From contig DATJZY010000057.1 of NCBI GenBank assembly GCA_035577985.1, forward strand, positions 1-64,000: a stretch of 64,000 nt of DNA, given 5' to 3'. A program made the position numbers and the translations under genes. Within the stretch, counting starts at the first letter, position 1. Each line of letters begins with the position of its first letter. Below are positions 41,785-50,748 of the stretch, in pieces. The notes beneath the pieces are model-generated. The model did no database searches, was not told the origin of the DNA, and saw only the letters and a list, made by a program, of their open reading frames with translations. The stretch is from Candidatus Eisenbacteria bacterium. GTDB taxonomy: Bacteria > Desulfobacterota > Binatia > DP-6.

Positions 41785-42342
41785 ATGCTGACACGGGTTC
41801 GCACACAGCTCGGGTACGCGAACGTGATGGCCACACTCGCCGCCTGCGCGGCGATCGGCGCTGCGGCCTTGGCCGCCGGGGCCATCCCGGGAGGGGACGG
41901 TTCGATCGCGGGGTGCTACACGAAGCGCGGCGGTCGCCTGCGTGTGGTCGAGGCGGGCTCGGACTGTCGCAAGAACGAGCGACCGATCACGTGGGCTCAG
42001 CAGGGGCCGCGTGGGGAGACGGGCGATACGGGCACCGCGCTCGCCTACGCGCGCGTGAACGGGACCGCGCCCACCGGAGGCGACACCGTCGACGGGGCGT
42101 ACGCGCGCAACGTCGCCGACGTCAACGTCACCCATCCCGCCGCCGGCAAATGGTGCTTCGATGGCCTGTCGTTCGCTCCGAAGAACATCGTCGCGACGGT
42201 GGACGTCGTGCAGGCGGGCGTGACCGAGGTCATTCAGGCAGGGATCGCTCCCGGCGGCGCCTGCGTTGGGAAACAGGCGATGGTCGAGGTCCTGTCCGCG
42301 GGTACACCGATCGATTCCGGCTTCTTCGTGCAGATCAACTAG
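41785..42342 (+). CDS. Secreted collagen-stub protein, ATIP/GCY type
   Basis: A 185-residue protein with AAGGAGG 4 bases before the ATG. A hydrophobic N-terminus (MATLAACAAIGAAALAAGAI) leads to PGGDGSIAGCYTKRGGRLRV, SDCRKNERPITW, QQGPRGETGDTG and a small C-terminal domain ending GFFVQIN. The GCY-x(n)-LRV...C-K-ERP-I-W...GP-G pattern is common in actinobacterial and other soil-bacterial surface proteins. It is a distant relative of the two-Cys modules next door and shares its C-terminal type with the protein at 46681. No function is known to me. Confidence 0.78.
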   Translation: MLTRVRTQLGYANVMATLAACAAIGAAALAAGAIPGGDGSIAGCYTKRGGRLRVVEAGSDCRKNERPITWAQQGPRGETGDTGTALAYARVNGTAPTGGDTVDGAYARNVADVNVTHPAAGKWCFDGLSFAPKNIVATVDVVQAGVTEVIQAGIAPGGACVGKQAMVEVLSAGTPIDSGFFVQIN

Positions 42343-42420
42343 GGCAGGTTCGCACCGTCGGTGTGGCGGAGGACGTGCCGGTGCCGATGGTGCCCATCGC
42401 GTACCCGTGCGTCGCGACTC

Positions 42421-43122
42421 TCAATCGGCGATTCGCTTCACGCCGGTTGCGTTTCCCGGCGCGGTCACGCCCAGGGGCCTCTTCGACCTCGCGCGCGACG
42501 CCGCCGGAAAGAGAATCGCATGGATCTCGGGCGCCCCGTCGTCGGCCGCGGCCCGCGCGCCGCGCTTCAGCCCCGCATACGCCGAATGCCAGGCACGTCC
42601 CACGGCATCGCGCGTCCGGCGCGCGGCGCGGACCTGGGCCTCGATCTCGTTCACTCGGATGACGGCCTGCCCGACGGCTCGCGCCGCGTCGTCGGCCGCC
42701 CGGGCGGCTTCGGACGTCCGCTCGCCGAGCGCTCCGCCTCGCCGGACGGCCGCGACGAGGCGATGCACGACGTCGACTTCGTCGGCGAACGGCAGGCGCG
42801 CGACGCGGCTCGGTGACGGTGCCCCGAACGCCGCAAACGGGTTCCGGCGCCGATGACCATCGGCGACCAGCGCCCGGGCGAGCGTCTCCACCGCCTCGTC
42901 CTGCGCCGCATCGAGTCGCGACAGGCGCTCTCGCGCGGTCCGAAGACGCCGCTCGATGGCGATCACCTTCCGCTGGGCCGCGAAATAGCGACGGTGCTCG
43001 CGCTGGAAGCGCACGAGCCTCTTCTTCACCGGCCGCGTATCGACGGCGCCGGCAGCGGACAGCATCGAGGCACCGATCCGGAGTCGCAGAGCAGGGCCGA
43101 TCAACGGGCCGCGTATGGGCAC
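42421..43122 (-). CDS. Hypothetical coiled-coil protein
   Basis: A 233-residue basic, Arg/Ala-rich, mainly helical protein without signal peptide. Heptad-like stretches (AIERRLRTARERLSRLDAAQ and VIRVNEIEAQVRAARRTRDA) suggest coiled coils. GAGGAGG lies 5 bases before the GTG at 43122, which supports a real gene. I do not recognise a family. It borders the IS256 remnant region. Confidence 0.6.
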   Translation of the reverse strand: MPIRGPLIGPALRLRIGASMLSAAGAVDTRPVKKRLVRFQREHRRYFAAQRKVIAIERRLRTARERLSRLDAAQDEAVETLARALVADGHRRRNPFAAFGAPSPSRVARLPFADEVDVVHRLVAAVRRGGALGERTSEAARAADDAARAVGQAVIRVNEIEAQVRAARRTRDAVGRAWHSAYAGLKRGARAAADDGAPEIHAILFPAASRARSKRPLGVTAPGNATGVKRIAD

Positions 43123-43279
43123 GACGTCCTCCTCGTCCGACGGCGGTAACCCGATCGCTCGCTCTGTAGCGGACCCTCCGGTGCTTCATCAACGGCCGAG
43201 GCGCGGCACGCTCGTCGCCCTGTCAGTTCGGACGTGCGATCGGCCGGGTACACTGGGAAGAGGCGGATTTCCGTCGTGC

Positions 43280-43403
43280 AAGGGCGCAGGTACGACGCGT
43301 GAGGCCGATCCGGGTCGTGCAATGGCCCAGGTACACGGGCGTACCCGCCGATGCGGATCTGGAACGGCCCAGGTACGCCCGCATGACCGGCGATGCCGTC
43401 GTG
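43280..43403. repeat. Three degenerate tandem repeats of about 41 bp
   Basis: Units begin at 43280, 43321 and 43363 (period 41-42), each opening with AA-GGC-CAGGTAC, and a partial fourth starts at 43404 (aaggtac). Identity between units is modest. They lie just upstream of the IS256 transposase remnant and could be decayed element-end sequence or iterons. Nothing else is recognised between 43123 and 43474. Confidence 0.4.
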
Positions 43404-43474
43404 AAGGTACGCGAGTACTTCCGGGCGCTCTACGTGTGGGGAACCGTTCGCTTGTCCCTGGGAGTTGTGACCGG

Positions 43475-43994
43475 AAGTTGCACTTCAACATCCGGCTGGA
43501 GGACGACCGCCTCTGCACGCTCGTCATGATCGGCGTGCGACCCGACGGGACGAAGGAGCTGATCACGGTCGAGGACGGCTACCGGGACAGCGCCGAGAGC
43601 TGGAAGACCGTGCTCCGCGACTTGAAGCGTCACGGCATGCGCCTACCCGTCGTCGCCGTGGGCGGTCACGACGTTGGAGAAGGACGCCGACGTGCTCCCC
43701 ACGTTCTTCGACTTCCCCGCCGAGCACTGGAAGCATTTTCGCACGTCGAACGTGGTCGAGTCGCCGTTCGCGACGGTGCGGGCACGGCAGCGCGTGACGA
43801 AGGGCGCAGGCTCCCGCACGAAGGGCCTCTTGATGGCCTATAAGCTCCTCGACATGGCACAGGCGCGATGGCGACGCCTCGACGGCGCACACTTGCCGCT
43901 CGTCCGGGCGGGCATCGGCTTCGCAGTCGGAGGGGAAGGTCAACAGGACGAGATCGAGAGCGGCCTGATCACGGCGCGCCCTCCACGGCCTTGA
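43475..43994 (+). pseudogene. IS256-family (mutator-type) transposase remnant with internal deletion
   Basis: The first block (KLHFNIRLEDDRLCTLVMIG, ELITVEDGYRDSAESWKTVL) is the catalytic core region and ends near 43663. After a frame change the C-terminal block runs from 43674 (LEKDADVLPTFFDFPAEHWK, then VESPFATVRARQRVTKGAGS) to the stop at 43994. Some 150 codons that normally lie between, including the central DDE residues, are gone, as is the N-terminus. It cannot be active. It lies 120 bases upstream of the qNOR gene. Confidence 0.85.
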
Positions 43995-44114
43995 ACAGTT
44001 ATCTTCACACCGGTCTCTTCCCCTTGGCCGTCGCGTCCTCTAGACCCTCTCTCGTTCAGGAACGTGGCCGGAAGAACACGGGCGCTCCGCGTCGCGCCGA
44101 TGAGGGGGGACATG

Positions 44115-46439
44115 ATGGACGAGCGATCGCACGCAGAATCCCTCTCCACTTGGTGGCGACACGGCGCCATCCTCGTGATGATCGTAGGGTTCACCATCCT
44201 TTCGATCGTCACCGTCGAGACCTACGACAACGCGCCACCGATCGCCGCACGGGTCGTCGACGGGGCCGGGCGCACAATCTTCACCGGCGACGACGTTCTC
44301 CGGGGGCAGGAGGTCTTCCTCAAGTACGGGCTCATGGAGCATGGGACGCTCTGGGGGCACGGGGCGTACCTCGGGCCCGACTACACGGCGGAATACCTCC
44401 ATCGCCTCGCCGAGATCAGCCGCGACACGCTCGCGATGGCTCAGCACGGGAAGCCGTACTCCGCGCTCGAGCCGGGAATCGCGCGGGACATTGGCGAGGC
44501 GGTTCGCACGGAGGCGAAGGAGAACCGCTACGATCCAGCCACCGAGACGCTCCGCTTCTCGCCGGCCGAGGCCGCGGCGTTCGCGACCCAGCAGCGGGAA
44601 TGGGGCGAGTACTTTGGCGGAGCCACTGGCGCTCCCGGCCTCCCACTGCGCTACATCGCGAACCGTACCGAGCTCGACGCGCTCGCGGCCTACTTCGCGT
44701 GGGCGGCCTGGGCCACCGTCGCCAACCGTCCCGGCAAGGACTATTCGTACACCAACAACTGGCCGTACGAGCCGTTGGTCGGAAACGTCCCGACCGCATC
44801 GACGTACCTCTGGAGCGCGCTCAGCCTCGTCACGCTCCTCGGTGGACTTGGGCTCATCCTCCTCGCCTTCGGGAAGTTCGACTATCTCGGATGGAGAGGT
44901 GAGGGTGGCCCCGGACACCGGCACGACAACCGGCTCCTGGACTGGCAGCTCACGCCGAGCCAGCGGGCCACGCGGTTCTTCCTCGCGGTCGTGGCCGTGC
45001 TCTTCCTCCTCCAGACCCTCGCCGGCGGGGCGCTCGCGCACTACCGCGTGGAGCCGGGAGCATTCTACGGCTTCGATCTCGCGCGGTGGCTGCCGTACAA
45101 CCTGCTGCGGACCTGGCATCTCCAGCTCGCCATCTTCTGGATCGCTACCGCATGGGTCGCGGGCGGCCTCTTTCTCGCGCCGCTCGTGGGTGGCGCGGAG
45201 CCGCCAGGCCAGCGCGTGGGCGTGCTCGTGCTCCTCGGCGCACTCGCCCTCGTCGTGGGCGGCAGCCTCTTCGGTGAGTGGCTCGGGATAAACGATCGAC
45301 TTGGAAGCCTCTGGTTCTGGCTGGGTCACCAGGGCTCGGAGTACCTCGATCTCGGGCGCCTCTGGCAGCTGCTGCTGGCCGCGGGACTTGTCTTCTGGCT
45401 CGTCCTCATGTTCCGAGCGCTCCGCCCCGCGATGCGACGACCGCACGACGGCGATCTCGCGTCGCTCTTCTTGTACGCCGCGGTCGCGATTCCCGTCTTC
45501 TACCTCCCCGCCCTGTTCTACGGCCCACACACCAACTTCGCCGTCATCGACAACTGGCGGTTCTGGATCATCCACCTATGGGTCGAAGGCTTCTTCGAGC
45601 TCTTCGCGACCGTGCTCGTGGCCGTCATGTTCTTCCAGATGGGCCTCGTGGCCGCGAGGACGGCGACTCGCATCGTATATCTCGACGCCATCCTCTACCT
45701 CGGCGCCGGCATCGTCGGCACCGGGCACCACTGGTACTTCACCGGCCAGGGCACCCTCAACATGGGGCTCGCCGCCTGCTTCTCCGCTATGGAGGTCGTG
45801 CCGCTCACGCTGCTCACGCTCGACGCATGGGACTTCGTCAGCCTGAAGGATCGCCGCTGCGCCGAATGCGGGCATGCGTTCGCGGCACGGCAGACCTGGG
45901 CGATATACTTCCTCATGGCGGTCGGCTTCTGGAACTTCGTCGGCGCCGGCATCTTCGGCTTCCTCATCAACCTGCCGATCGTCTCCTACTTCGAGGTCGG
46001 GACGCTGCTCACGAGCAATCATGGGCACGCGTCGATGTTCGGCGTGTTCGGCATGCTCGCCCTCGCCGTCGTCGTGTTCTGCCTGCGCGCGTTGGCGGAC
46101 GATGCCCGGTGGCAGCGCGTCGAAGGGCTCATTCGGACGGGCTTCTGGGGGCTCAACGTCGGGCTCGGACTCATGGTCCTGCTCGATCTCTTTCCGGGCG
46201 GCGTGCTCCAGCTCTGGGATGTGCTCTCGAACGGCTACTGGCACGCACGGCGGCTGGCGTTCCTCACGAGCGGCACCTTCCACCTGCTCGAGTGGACCCG
46301 TATCGGGGCCGATATGGTGTTCCTCGTGATCGGCGTCGTGCCGATCGTCGTCGCGACGTTTCGCATCACGCTCTCTCCTGCATCGGCGGAGGCGAGCCCC
46401 ACGGTCGCCACCGGCGGCGGAGCAAGGGCGGTGGCATGA
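44115..46439 (+). CDS. norZ: Quinol-dependent nitric oxide reductase
   Basis: A 774-residue heme-copper family enzyme reducing NO to N2O with quinol electrons in the inner membrane. The qNOR N-terminal part is present (GDDVLRGQEVFLKYGLMEHG, GAYLGPDYTAEYLHRL). Heme and FeB ligands are in TWHLQLAIFW, HLWVEGFFEL, GTGHHWYFTG and NHGHASMFGV, and the active-site Glu is in FSAMEVVPL. Both His of GHH are kept, which argues against NO dismutase. A CAEC pair in a loop (DRRCAECGHAF) is unusual. Starts at 44112/44115 follow GAGGGGGG. No maturation or regulatory gene is adjacent; the role may be NO detoxification. Confidence 0.93.
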   Translation: MDERSHAESLSTWWRHGAILVMIVGFTILSIVTVETYDNAPPIAARVVDGAGRTIFTGDDVLRGQEVFLKYGLMEHGTLWGHGAYLGPDYTAEYLHRLAEISRDTLAMAQHGKPYSALEPGIARDIGEAVRTEAKENRYDPATETLRFSPAEAAAFATQQREWGEYFGGATGAPGLPLRYIANRTELDALAAYFAWAAWATVANRPGKDYSYTNNWPYEPLVGNVPTASTYLWSALSLVTLLGGLGLILLAFGKFDYLGWRGEGGPGHRHDNRLLDWQLTPSQRATRFFLAVVAVLFLLQTLAGGALAHYRVEPGAFYGFDLARWLPYNLLRTWHLQLAIFWIATAWVAGGLFLAPLVGGAEPPGQRVGVLVLLGALALVVGGSLFGEWLGINDRLGSLWFWLGHQGSEYLDLGRLWQLLLAAGLVFWLVLMFRALRPAMRRPHDGDLASLFLYAAVAIPVFYLPALFYGPHTNFAVIDNWRFWIIHLWVEGFFELFATVLVAVMFFQMGLVAARTATRIVYLDAILYLGAGIVGTGHHWYFTGQGTLNMGLAACFSAMEVVPLTLLTLDAWDFVSLKDRRCAECGHAFAARQTWAIYFLMAVGFWNFVGAGIFGFLINLPIVSYFEVGTLLTSNHGHASMFGVFGMLALAVVVFCLRALADDARWQRVEGLIRTGFWGLNVGLGLMVLLDLFPGGVLQLWDVLSNGYWHARRLAFLTSGTFHLLEWTRIGADMVFLVIGVVPIVVATFRITLSPASAEASPTVATGGGARAVA

Positions 46440-46680
46440 TGGGCCCAATCGCTCCAGTTCGTAGCAGCCACGCGAAGATTGATCGTGGGTGTCCCCACTC
46501 CGCAAGGGCGTTTGGATACTACCCGGCCTCCAGAGCCCGATCCACAACTATTGCCAACACCTCTGTCCCTGGTCGCCCTCGGGATTTCCCGTGACGCGCG
46601 CGTGTTGATCGCACGAGGTGTTCACCGGTAGTTTCGGAGCACTCGACCGAGACGAAATCGGCAGCCGAAGGAGGTTCCCT

Positions 46681-47208
46681 GTGACGCGACAGCGCTCCAG
46701 CGTCGTCATTTCCGCCGCTCTGCTCGTGTTTGCCGCCGGGACGTGGGCGTCGGCCGAGGTGCTCTGCAAGAACAAGAAGGGCGTGCTGGCGTCGCGTACG
46801 ACCTGCAAGGGCAAGGAGACCACGGTCGATCCCGCGGCGCTCGGGCTGGTCGGTCCCAAGGGCGACAAAGGGGACAAAGGCGACGCGGCCGCCCGCTGGG
46901 CGGTCGTCAAAGACGACGGCACGATCGCCGCGCAGTCGGGCGGGATCACCGTGGACCACCCCAACCCGGGCGAGTACTACGTCGGCTTCGGCTCCGGCCT
47001 CGAGGGGAAGACGCTGTCGGTCACGGCCGCCTGTCTCGACGCGACCTGTATCTTCTCCGGTGCGCCGCAGGCCAACATCTGCGGCGGAGGCCCGGCCGGC
47101 GGGGATTGCAACCCGCTGTTCGATGACACGTCGCACGTCGGCGTGTTCATCCAGAACACGACTCAGAGCGCGCTCCAGAACGCGCCCTTTCACATCGCGG
47201 TCTTCTGA
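46681..47208 (+). CDS. Secreted two-Cys/collagen-stub protein
   Basis: A 175-residue exported protein starting at a GTG 6 bases after AAGGAGG. Signal peptide to ASAE, then VLCKNKKGVLASRTTCKGKE and VGPKGDKGDKGDAA, clearly the same N-terminal architecture as the genes at 36.5 and 39.6-41.5 kb. The C-terminal domain (ARWAVVKDDGTIAAQSGG, GEYYVGFGSGLEGKTL, ending APFHIAVF) resembles that of the protein at 41785. Function unknown. It lies 240 bases after the qNOR gene, a gap in which I see no gene. Confidence 0.77.
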   Translation: MTRQRSSVVISAALLVFAAGTWASAEVLCKNKKGVLASRTTCKGKETTVDPAALGLVGPKGDKGDKGDAAARWAVVKDDGTIAAQSGGITVDHPNPGEYYVGFGSGLEGKTLSVTAACLDATCIFSGAPQANICGGGPAGGDCNPLFDDTSHVGVFIQNTTQSALQNAPFHIAVF

Positions 47209-47334
47209 ATTCGGGCCGGCGGGCGCGTCCACGGCGCCGGTTGCCGCGCACGGGGATCGCCTCGAGGCGGAGGCAGTGGCGAGCGCTGCAGACATGCTCC
47301 CCCAGCAGCGCGGCGTCAGGCGATTCACCCTCGT

Positions 47335-49617
47335 TCACGGCGCGCCGCTGATCTGCACGACGCCCCCCACCTGAACGCCCGGCACGAACCGGGAATCATA
47401 GCAAGTTGAAGCGATGCACACGCTGAAGAACTGGATGACGTCCGGCTGCAGCAGAAGCCCACCGAAGGTGATGGCCGTGAAGCCGCTGCTAGTGAAGCAC
47501 CCGCCGGGCGGGGAGGTGACCTGGATGCCGCCGATGGTGAGCTGCCCAACCACGGGACTGACCATGGTGAAATGGCTGCCCCCCACGTCGTGGAGCCCGT
47601 ACTCCGCCCCCGGGCAGCCGGTGGAGCTCCCGAAGAACATCGTGGCGCCGGGCCAGCTCGCCGACGCATCGAATCCGCCTCCGCTCGTATGGCTGATCGA
47701 GACATTGAACGTTCCGGCAACGACGAACATCGGATCAGACCCCGGCGGCAGATTCACGTTGAACGTCGCCGTCCCGGTCGGCACGGGGAGGGTGGTGGAG
47801 GTGGTGGTGCTGGGAACCGTGGTTGTGGTCGCGCTGCCGATGGTGACTTCGGCCGTGGCGACGTTCTGGTCGACGGTGCTGGTCGCCCGCACTTTGAAAC
47901 TTCCCGATTGGCTGCCGGCGGTGAAGCGACCGGTCGCGTCGACCGTCCCGCCCGTGGCCGACCAGGTGATGTTCGTCGTCGGCTGATCGAACAGGAACGC
48001 CCCGAACTGCTGCGTCCCGCCCGGCGCGACCGTGGCAGTGGGCGGGCGTACCTCGAAGCCGCGCACGACGAACGCGTCTTGACAGACGGATTTGAGCCGG
48101 CGTCGGCCCGGGACGTCGCCGCACGAGTGGATGTCGAGCCGCAGCTCGCGGTCACCTCGCGGAGTGAAGTCGATGGCGAAGCTCCGGTCCGGGTTTGTGT
48201 CGGCCGGGACCGTCAGCTCGACCGTGCCGTGCGGCGTGATGTCGACGAGCATGCGATCGCCGCTCGCGCGCGCGCCGTCGATGAAGTCGAGCCCGACGTG
48301 GAGGCGAAGCTCGGAGCGAACGCCGAGCGGCGGATCGTTCGGATACGAGAGGTCGTCGTAGTGCGCCTCGACACAGAGGCCGTCGAGTACCGTGTCGAGA
48401 TCGAGCGCGTTGGCGGGCGTGTCGACGTCGGCCGCGGCGGCGATCACCTGCCACTCGAGCGCGCGCTCGGCCTCGGCGAGGCTGTGCTGCGCGAGACAGC
48501 GGGCGTCGGCGCGGGCGACCGCGTCGCGCAGGGCCGCGGCGATGAGGGTGAGCGCCTCGGCCTGCTCGGGAGCGAGCGCAGTCCCGGCGTTGAGGCCAAT
48601 GAGGAGGAGGCCGTTCTGCAACTCAGTGAACCACTGGTCGTAATCCTTCAGCGCCTGGCGGAGCGCCGGGTCACTGCCGACGGCACCTTGCAGCTGGGGG
48701 CGGATCACCTGCTGGTACCAGCGGCGAAACAGGTCGACGTAGGTCTGGAGGTCGGTCACGCCCTGGCTGGCGAGATTCGCGAGCTGACCGTCGAACTGCT
48801 GCGAGGCGCTGCTCGGCGGCCGCGCGAGCAGGGCGTGCAGCTCAGGCGAGGACTCGGGGCCCGCCCCGAAGCCACTGAAGTGGGTCACGATGAGGCGCGC
48901 CGTCGTCCCATTGGCGGCGAGCAGCTCGCCGTGGAAGTCCGTCCCGTCGCCCTCGTAGCCGAACCCGAGCAGGCGCTCGGCGGGCGCCCGCGGCAGCGTG
49001 ATCGTGAGCGTCGCGGGCTTCAGGAAGAGCAGGCCGCTCGGCTCGGCGTCGACGGCGGCGACGAGGTCGCGGCCGACCGCGAATCCGCCGATGGCGGTCA
49101 CGGGCGTCAGCGTGATCGTCGTGTCGTCGAGGAGCGCGTCGGCGGGCACCGTGAGCGTGTAGGTCGTCCCGTCGGCGGCGGTCGCCGTCAGCGTGCCGCC
49201 GCTGATTGCGATGAGGCCGCTCGCCGCCCGCCCCTGGTCGCGCGTGACCTGCGGCTGGTCGCAGGCCGTCCCGCGCGCGCGGCAGCAGGCCGTGCAGCCC
49301 TTGCGCAGCTTACCGCAGGCCCGGCCGGTGGCGTGGGCCGCCCGCGCCACCTCACGCTGGCAGGTCCGCCGGTCGGCGGCCCCGGAGGTGCAGACGGCCA
49401 GCCGCGCCGTCCGCTCCTGCTTGGCGCCCGCGAGACACTCGCCGATGGCCGCGGTGCAGCTCCTACGGCAGACCTTGGCGGCGGACGCCGCCTCGGCCGG
49501 CACGCGGCCGAGCAGACCGAGTGTGATGGCGATGGCCGGGACGAATCCCGCTCCAACGTAACGTGCCGAGCCAACGCCACGTCGCATCATGGCGACACGA
49601 GCCATACGACTGCTCAT
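47335..49617 (-). CDS. Large secreted multidomain protein with Ig-like domain
   Basis: A 760-residue exported protein. After the signal peptide a Cys-rich helical region (VCRRSCTAAIGECLAGAKQE ... CTACCRARGTACDQ) is followed by a ZU5-like beta segment (SGGTLTATAADGTTYTLTVP). A long helical middle (about 260-440) leads to a Big2-type Ig domain (RPPTATVAPGGTQQFGAFLF, SATGGTVDATGRFTAG). A TTTTVPSTTTSTTLP linker joins a last domain of about 150 residues (FNVNLPPGSDPMFVVAGTFN). The mosaic suggests a surface or extracellular structural protein. I see no catalytic motif. The start at 49617 is the longest option; ATGs nearer the signal core are possible. Confidence 0.78.
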   Translation of the reverse strand: MSSRMARVAMMRRGVGSARYVGAGFVPAIAITLGLLGRVPAEAASAAKVCRRSCTAAIGECLAGAKQERTARLAVCTSGAADRRTCQREVARAAHATGRACGKLRKGCTACCRARGTACDQPQVTRDQGRAASGLIAISGGTLTATAADGTTYTLTVPADALLDDTTITLTPVTAIGGFAVGRDLVAAVDAEPSGLLFLKPATLTITLPRAPAERLLGFGYEGDGTDFHGELLAANGTTARLIVTHFSGFGAGPESSPELHALLARPPSSASQQFDGQLANLASQGVTDLQTYVDLFRRWYQQVIRPQLQGAVGSDPALRQALKDYDQWFTELQNGLLLIGLNAGTALAPEQAEALTLIAAALRDAVARADARCLAQHSLAEAERALEWQVIAAAADVDTPANALDLDTVLDGLCVEAHYDDLSYPNDPPLGVRSELRLHVGLDFIDGARASGDRMLVDITPHGTVELTVPADTNPDRSFAIDFTPRGDRELRLDIHSCGDVPGRRRLKSVCQDAFVVRGFEVRPPTATVAPGGTQQFGAFLFDQPTTNITWSATGGTVDATGRFTAGSQSGSFKVRATSTVDQNVATAEVTIGSATTTTVPSTTTSTTLPVPTGTATFNVNLPPGSDPMFVVAGTFNVSISHTSGGGFDASASWPGATMFFGSSTGCPGAEYGLHDVGGSHFTMVSPVVGQLTIGGIQVTSPPGGCFTSSGFTAITFGGLLLQPDVIQFFSVCIASTCYDSRFVPGVQVGGVVQISGAP

Positions 49618-49942
49618 TCGAGCCAGTCAAACGTCGTCTGGGACCGCGGGACATAGACACCGCCGTGGCGTCCGCCCCGGGACGGACCCGGACAGCAACG
49701 CGACGCGCGTCATGACAATACCTCGCCGCGCCCTCGCGGCACCGACTTTTGCAGAGCGCCCCTGAACGAGCACCTGGGCTGGGGCGTCGAGGTGCGGCCG
49801 ATCGAGACCTGCCGCGTTCAGGCCGACGCGGGAAAAGTCGGGCGGTGAGCGCGGCCGCCGCCCGACCACGCGCCCGCGGTGCTCGACACGTGACGGCACG
49901 AAAACCCGTCGACGCCTGATGGCGAGCATGCAGTAGGGGCGC
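49618..49942. other. Intergenic region, nothing recognised
   Basis: About 325 bases between a minus-strand and a plus-strand gene, so both promoters should be here. No strong sigma70 boxes, RNA gene, repeat or convincing short ORF was found. A plus-strand frame ending near 49847 (LGWGVEVRPIETCRVQADAG) looks mildly protein-like but has no start signal. Confidence 0.4.
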
Positions 49943-50395
49943 ATGGACATGAAGCTCGAGGTCGTGGTGATTCCCGTCTCCGACGTCGATCGGGCCAAGG
50001 GTTTCTACAAGCGGTTGGGATTCCGCGAGGACATCGACTTCGCCGGCAGCGACGGCTACCGGATCGTGCAGCTGACGCCGCCCGGCTCGGCATGCTCCAT
50101 CATCTTCGGCAAGGGGGTCACCTCCGCTCGGCCGGGCTCGATCGACCGCCTGGTCCTGGCGGTGAACGACATCGACGCCGCGCGGAACGCGATCGTCTCG
50201 CACGGCATCGAGGTGAACGTGTTCCACGACGCCGGTGGTGGCCTCGGCGGCGGCTTCTACGCGGGCAGCGGGGGACGCGCCCCAGGTCCGGATCCCCAAC
50301 GTCGTTCCTACGCCACGTATGCCTCCTTCAACGATCACGACGGCAACGTCTGGCTCCTGCAGGAGATCAAGGAGCGGCTCCCCGGCCGGGTGTGA
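49943..50395 (+). CDS. VOC (glyoxalase/bleomycin-resistance fold) protein
   Basis: A 150-residue single-domain VOC protein: MKLEVVVIPVSDVDRAKGFY, LGFREDIDF, a Gly-rich middle loop (DAGGGLGGGFYAGSGG) and the final DHDGNVWLLQEIKERL typical of the family. Such proteins bind a metal and act as isomerases, dioxygenases or drug-binding proteins; the substrate is unknown. It ends overlapping the start of the next small gene, so the pair is an operon. Confidence 0.88.
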   Translation: MDMKLEVVVIPVSDVDRAKGFYKRLGFREDIDFAGSDGYRIVQLTPPGSACSIIFGKGVTSARPGSIDRLVLAVNDIDAARNAIVSHGIEVNVFHDAGGGLGGGFYAGSGGRAPGPDPQRRSYATYASFNDHDGNVWLLQEIKERLPGRV

Positions 50396-50397
50396 CG

Positions 50398-50616
50398 ATG
50401 GACGTCGCGGCTCTCGCACGGCTCCTGCATGAAACGGCCGAGCATCACGGCTCGTTCGAGGCGGTCGCCCCACCGCACGACTGGTGGGACTGGTACGCGG
50501 CATACATGGATGCTCGCGAGCGCGGGGGCACCCCGGAGGAGGCCTCCGCGGCCGCTGCTCGTTACATGGCGGAGGCGAAGCAGGTCGTCGTCTCCAGCGC
50601 GCCCGTGAAGCGCTAG
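50398..50616 (+). CDS. Small protein downstream of the VOC gene
   Basis: A 72-residue acidic, helical protein (MDVAALARLLHETAEHHGSF, HDWWDWYAAYMDARERGGTP). In several soil bacteria similar short proteins follow or are fused to VOC-domain genes. An in-frame GTG at 50392 overlaps the previous TGA and could be the start by coupling; the ATG at 50398 is used here. The role is unknown, probably linked to its partner. Confidence 0.7.
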   Translation: MDVAALARLLHETAEHHGSFEAVAPPHDWWDWYAAYMDARERGGTPEEASAAAARYMAEAKQVVVSSAPVKR

Positions 50617-50748
50617 CGCCGCCTACCAGTCGATGGGCAGGCGACGTACCAATGGCGCGCGAGCAGCGCGACCGAGATGTGCCCCGTGCTTGGGGGCGGG
50701 ACCAGCGTCGATTCGAACGCTGGCCCCGCCGGCATCGTGTCGGTTTCT

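Noticed and set aside
44115-46439. Nitric oxide dismutase instead of reductase
   Set aside because: The GHH pair and the Glu of SAMEVVPL are kept, and the qNOR N-terminal region is normal; dismutase-type substitutions at these places are not seen.
47572-49656. Long plus-strand ORF opposite the 760-residue secreted protein
   Set aside because: Arg/Glu/Val-rich composition without motifs or signal; it is an antisense shadow.
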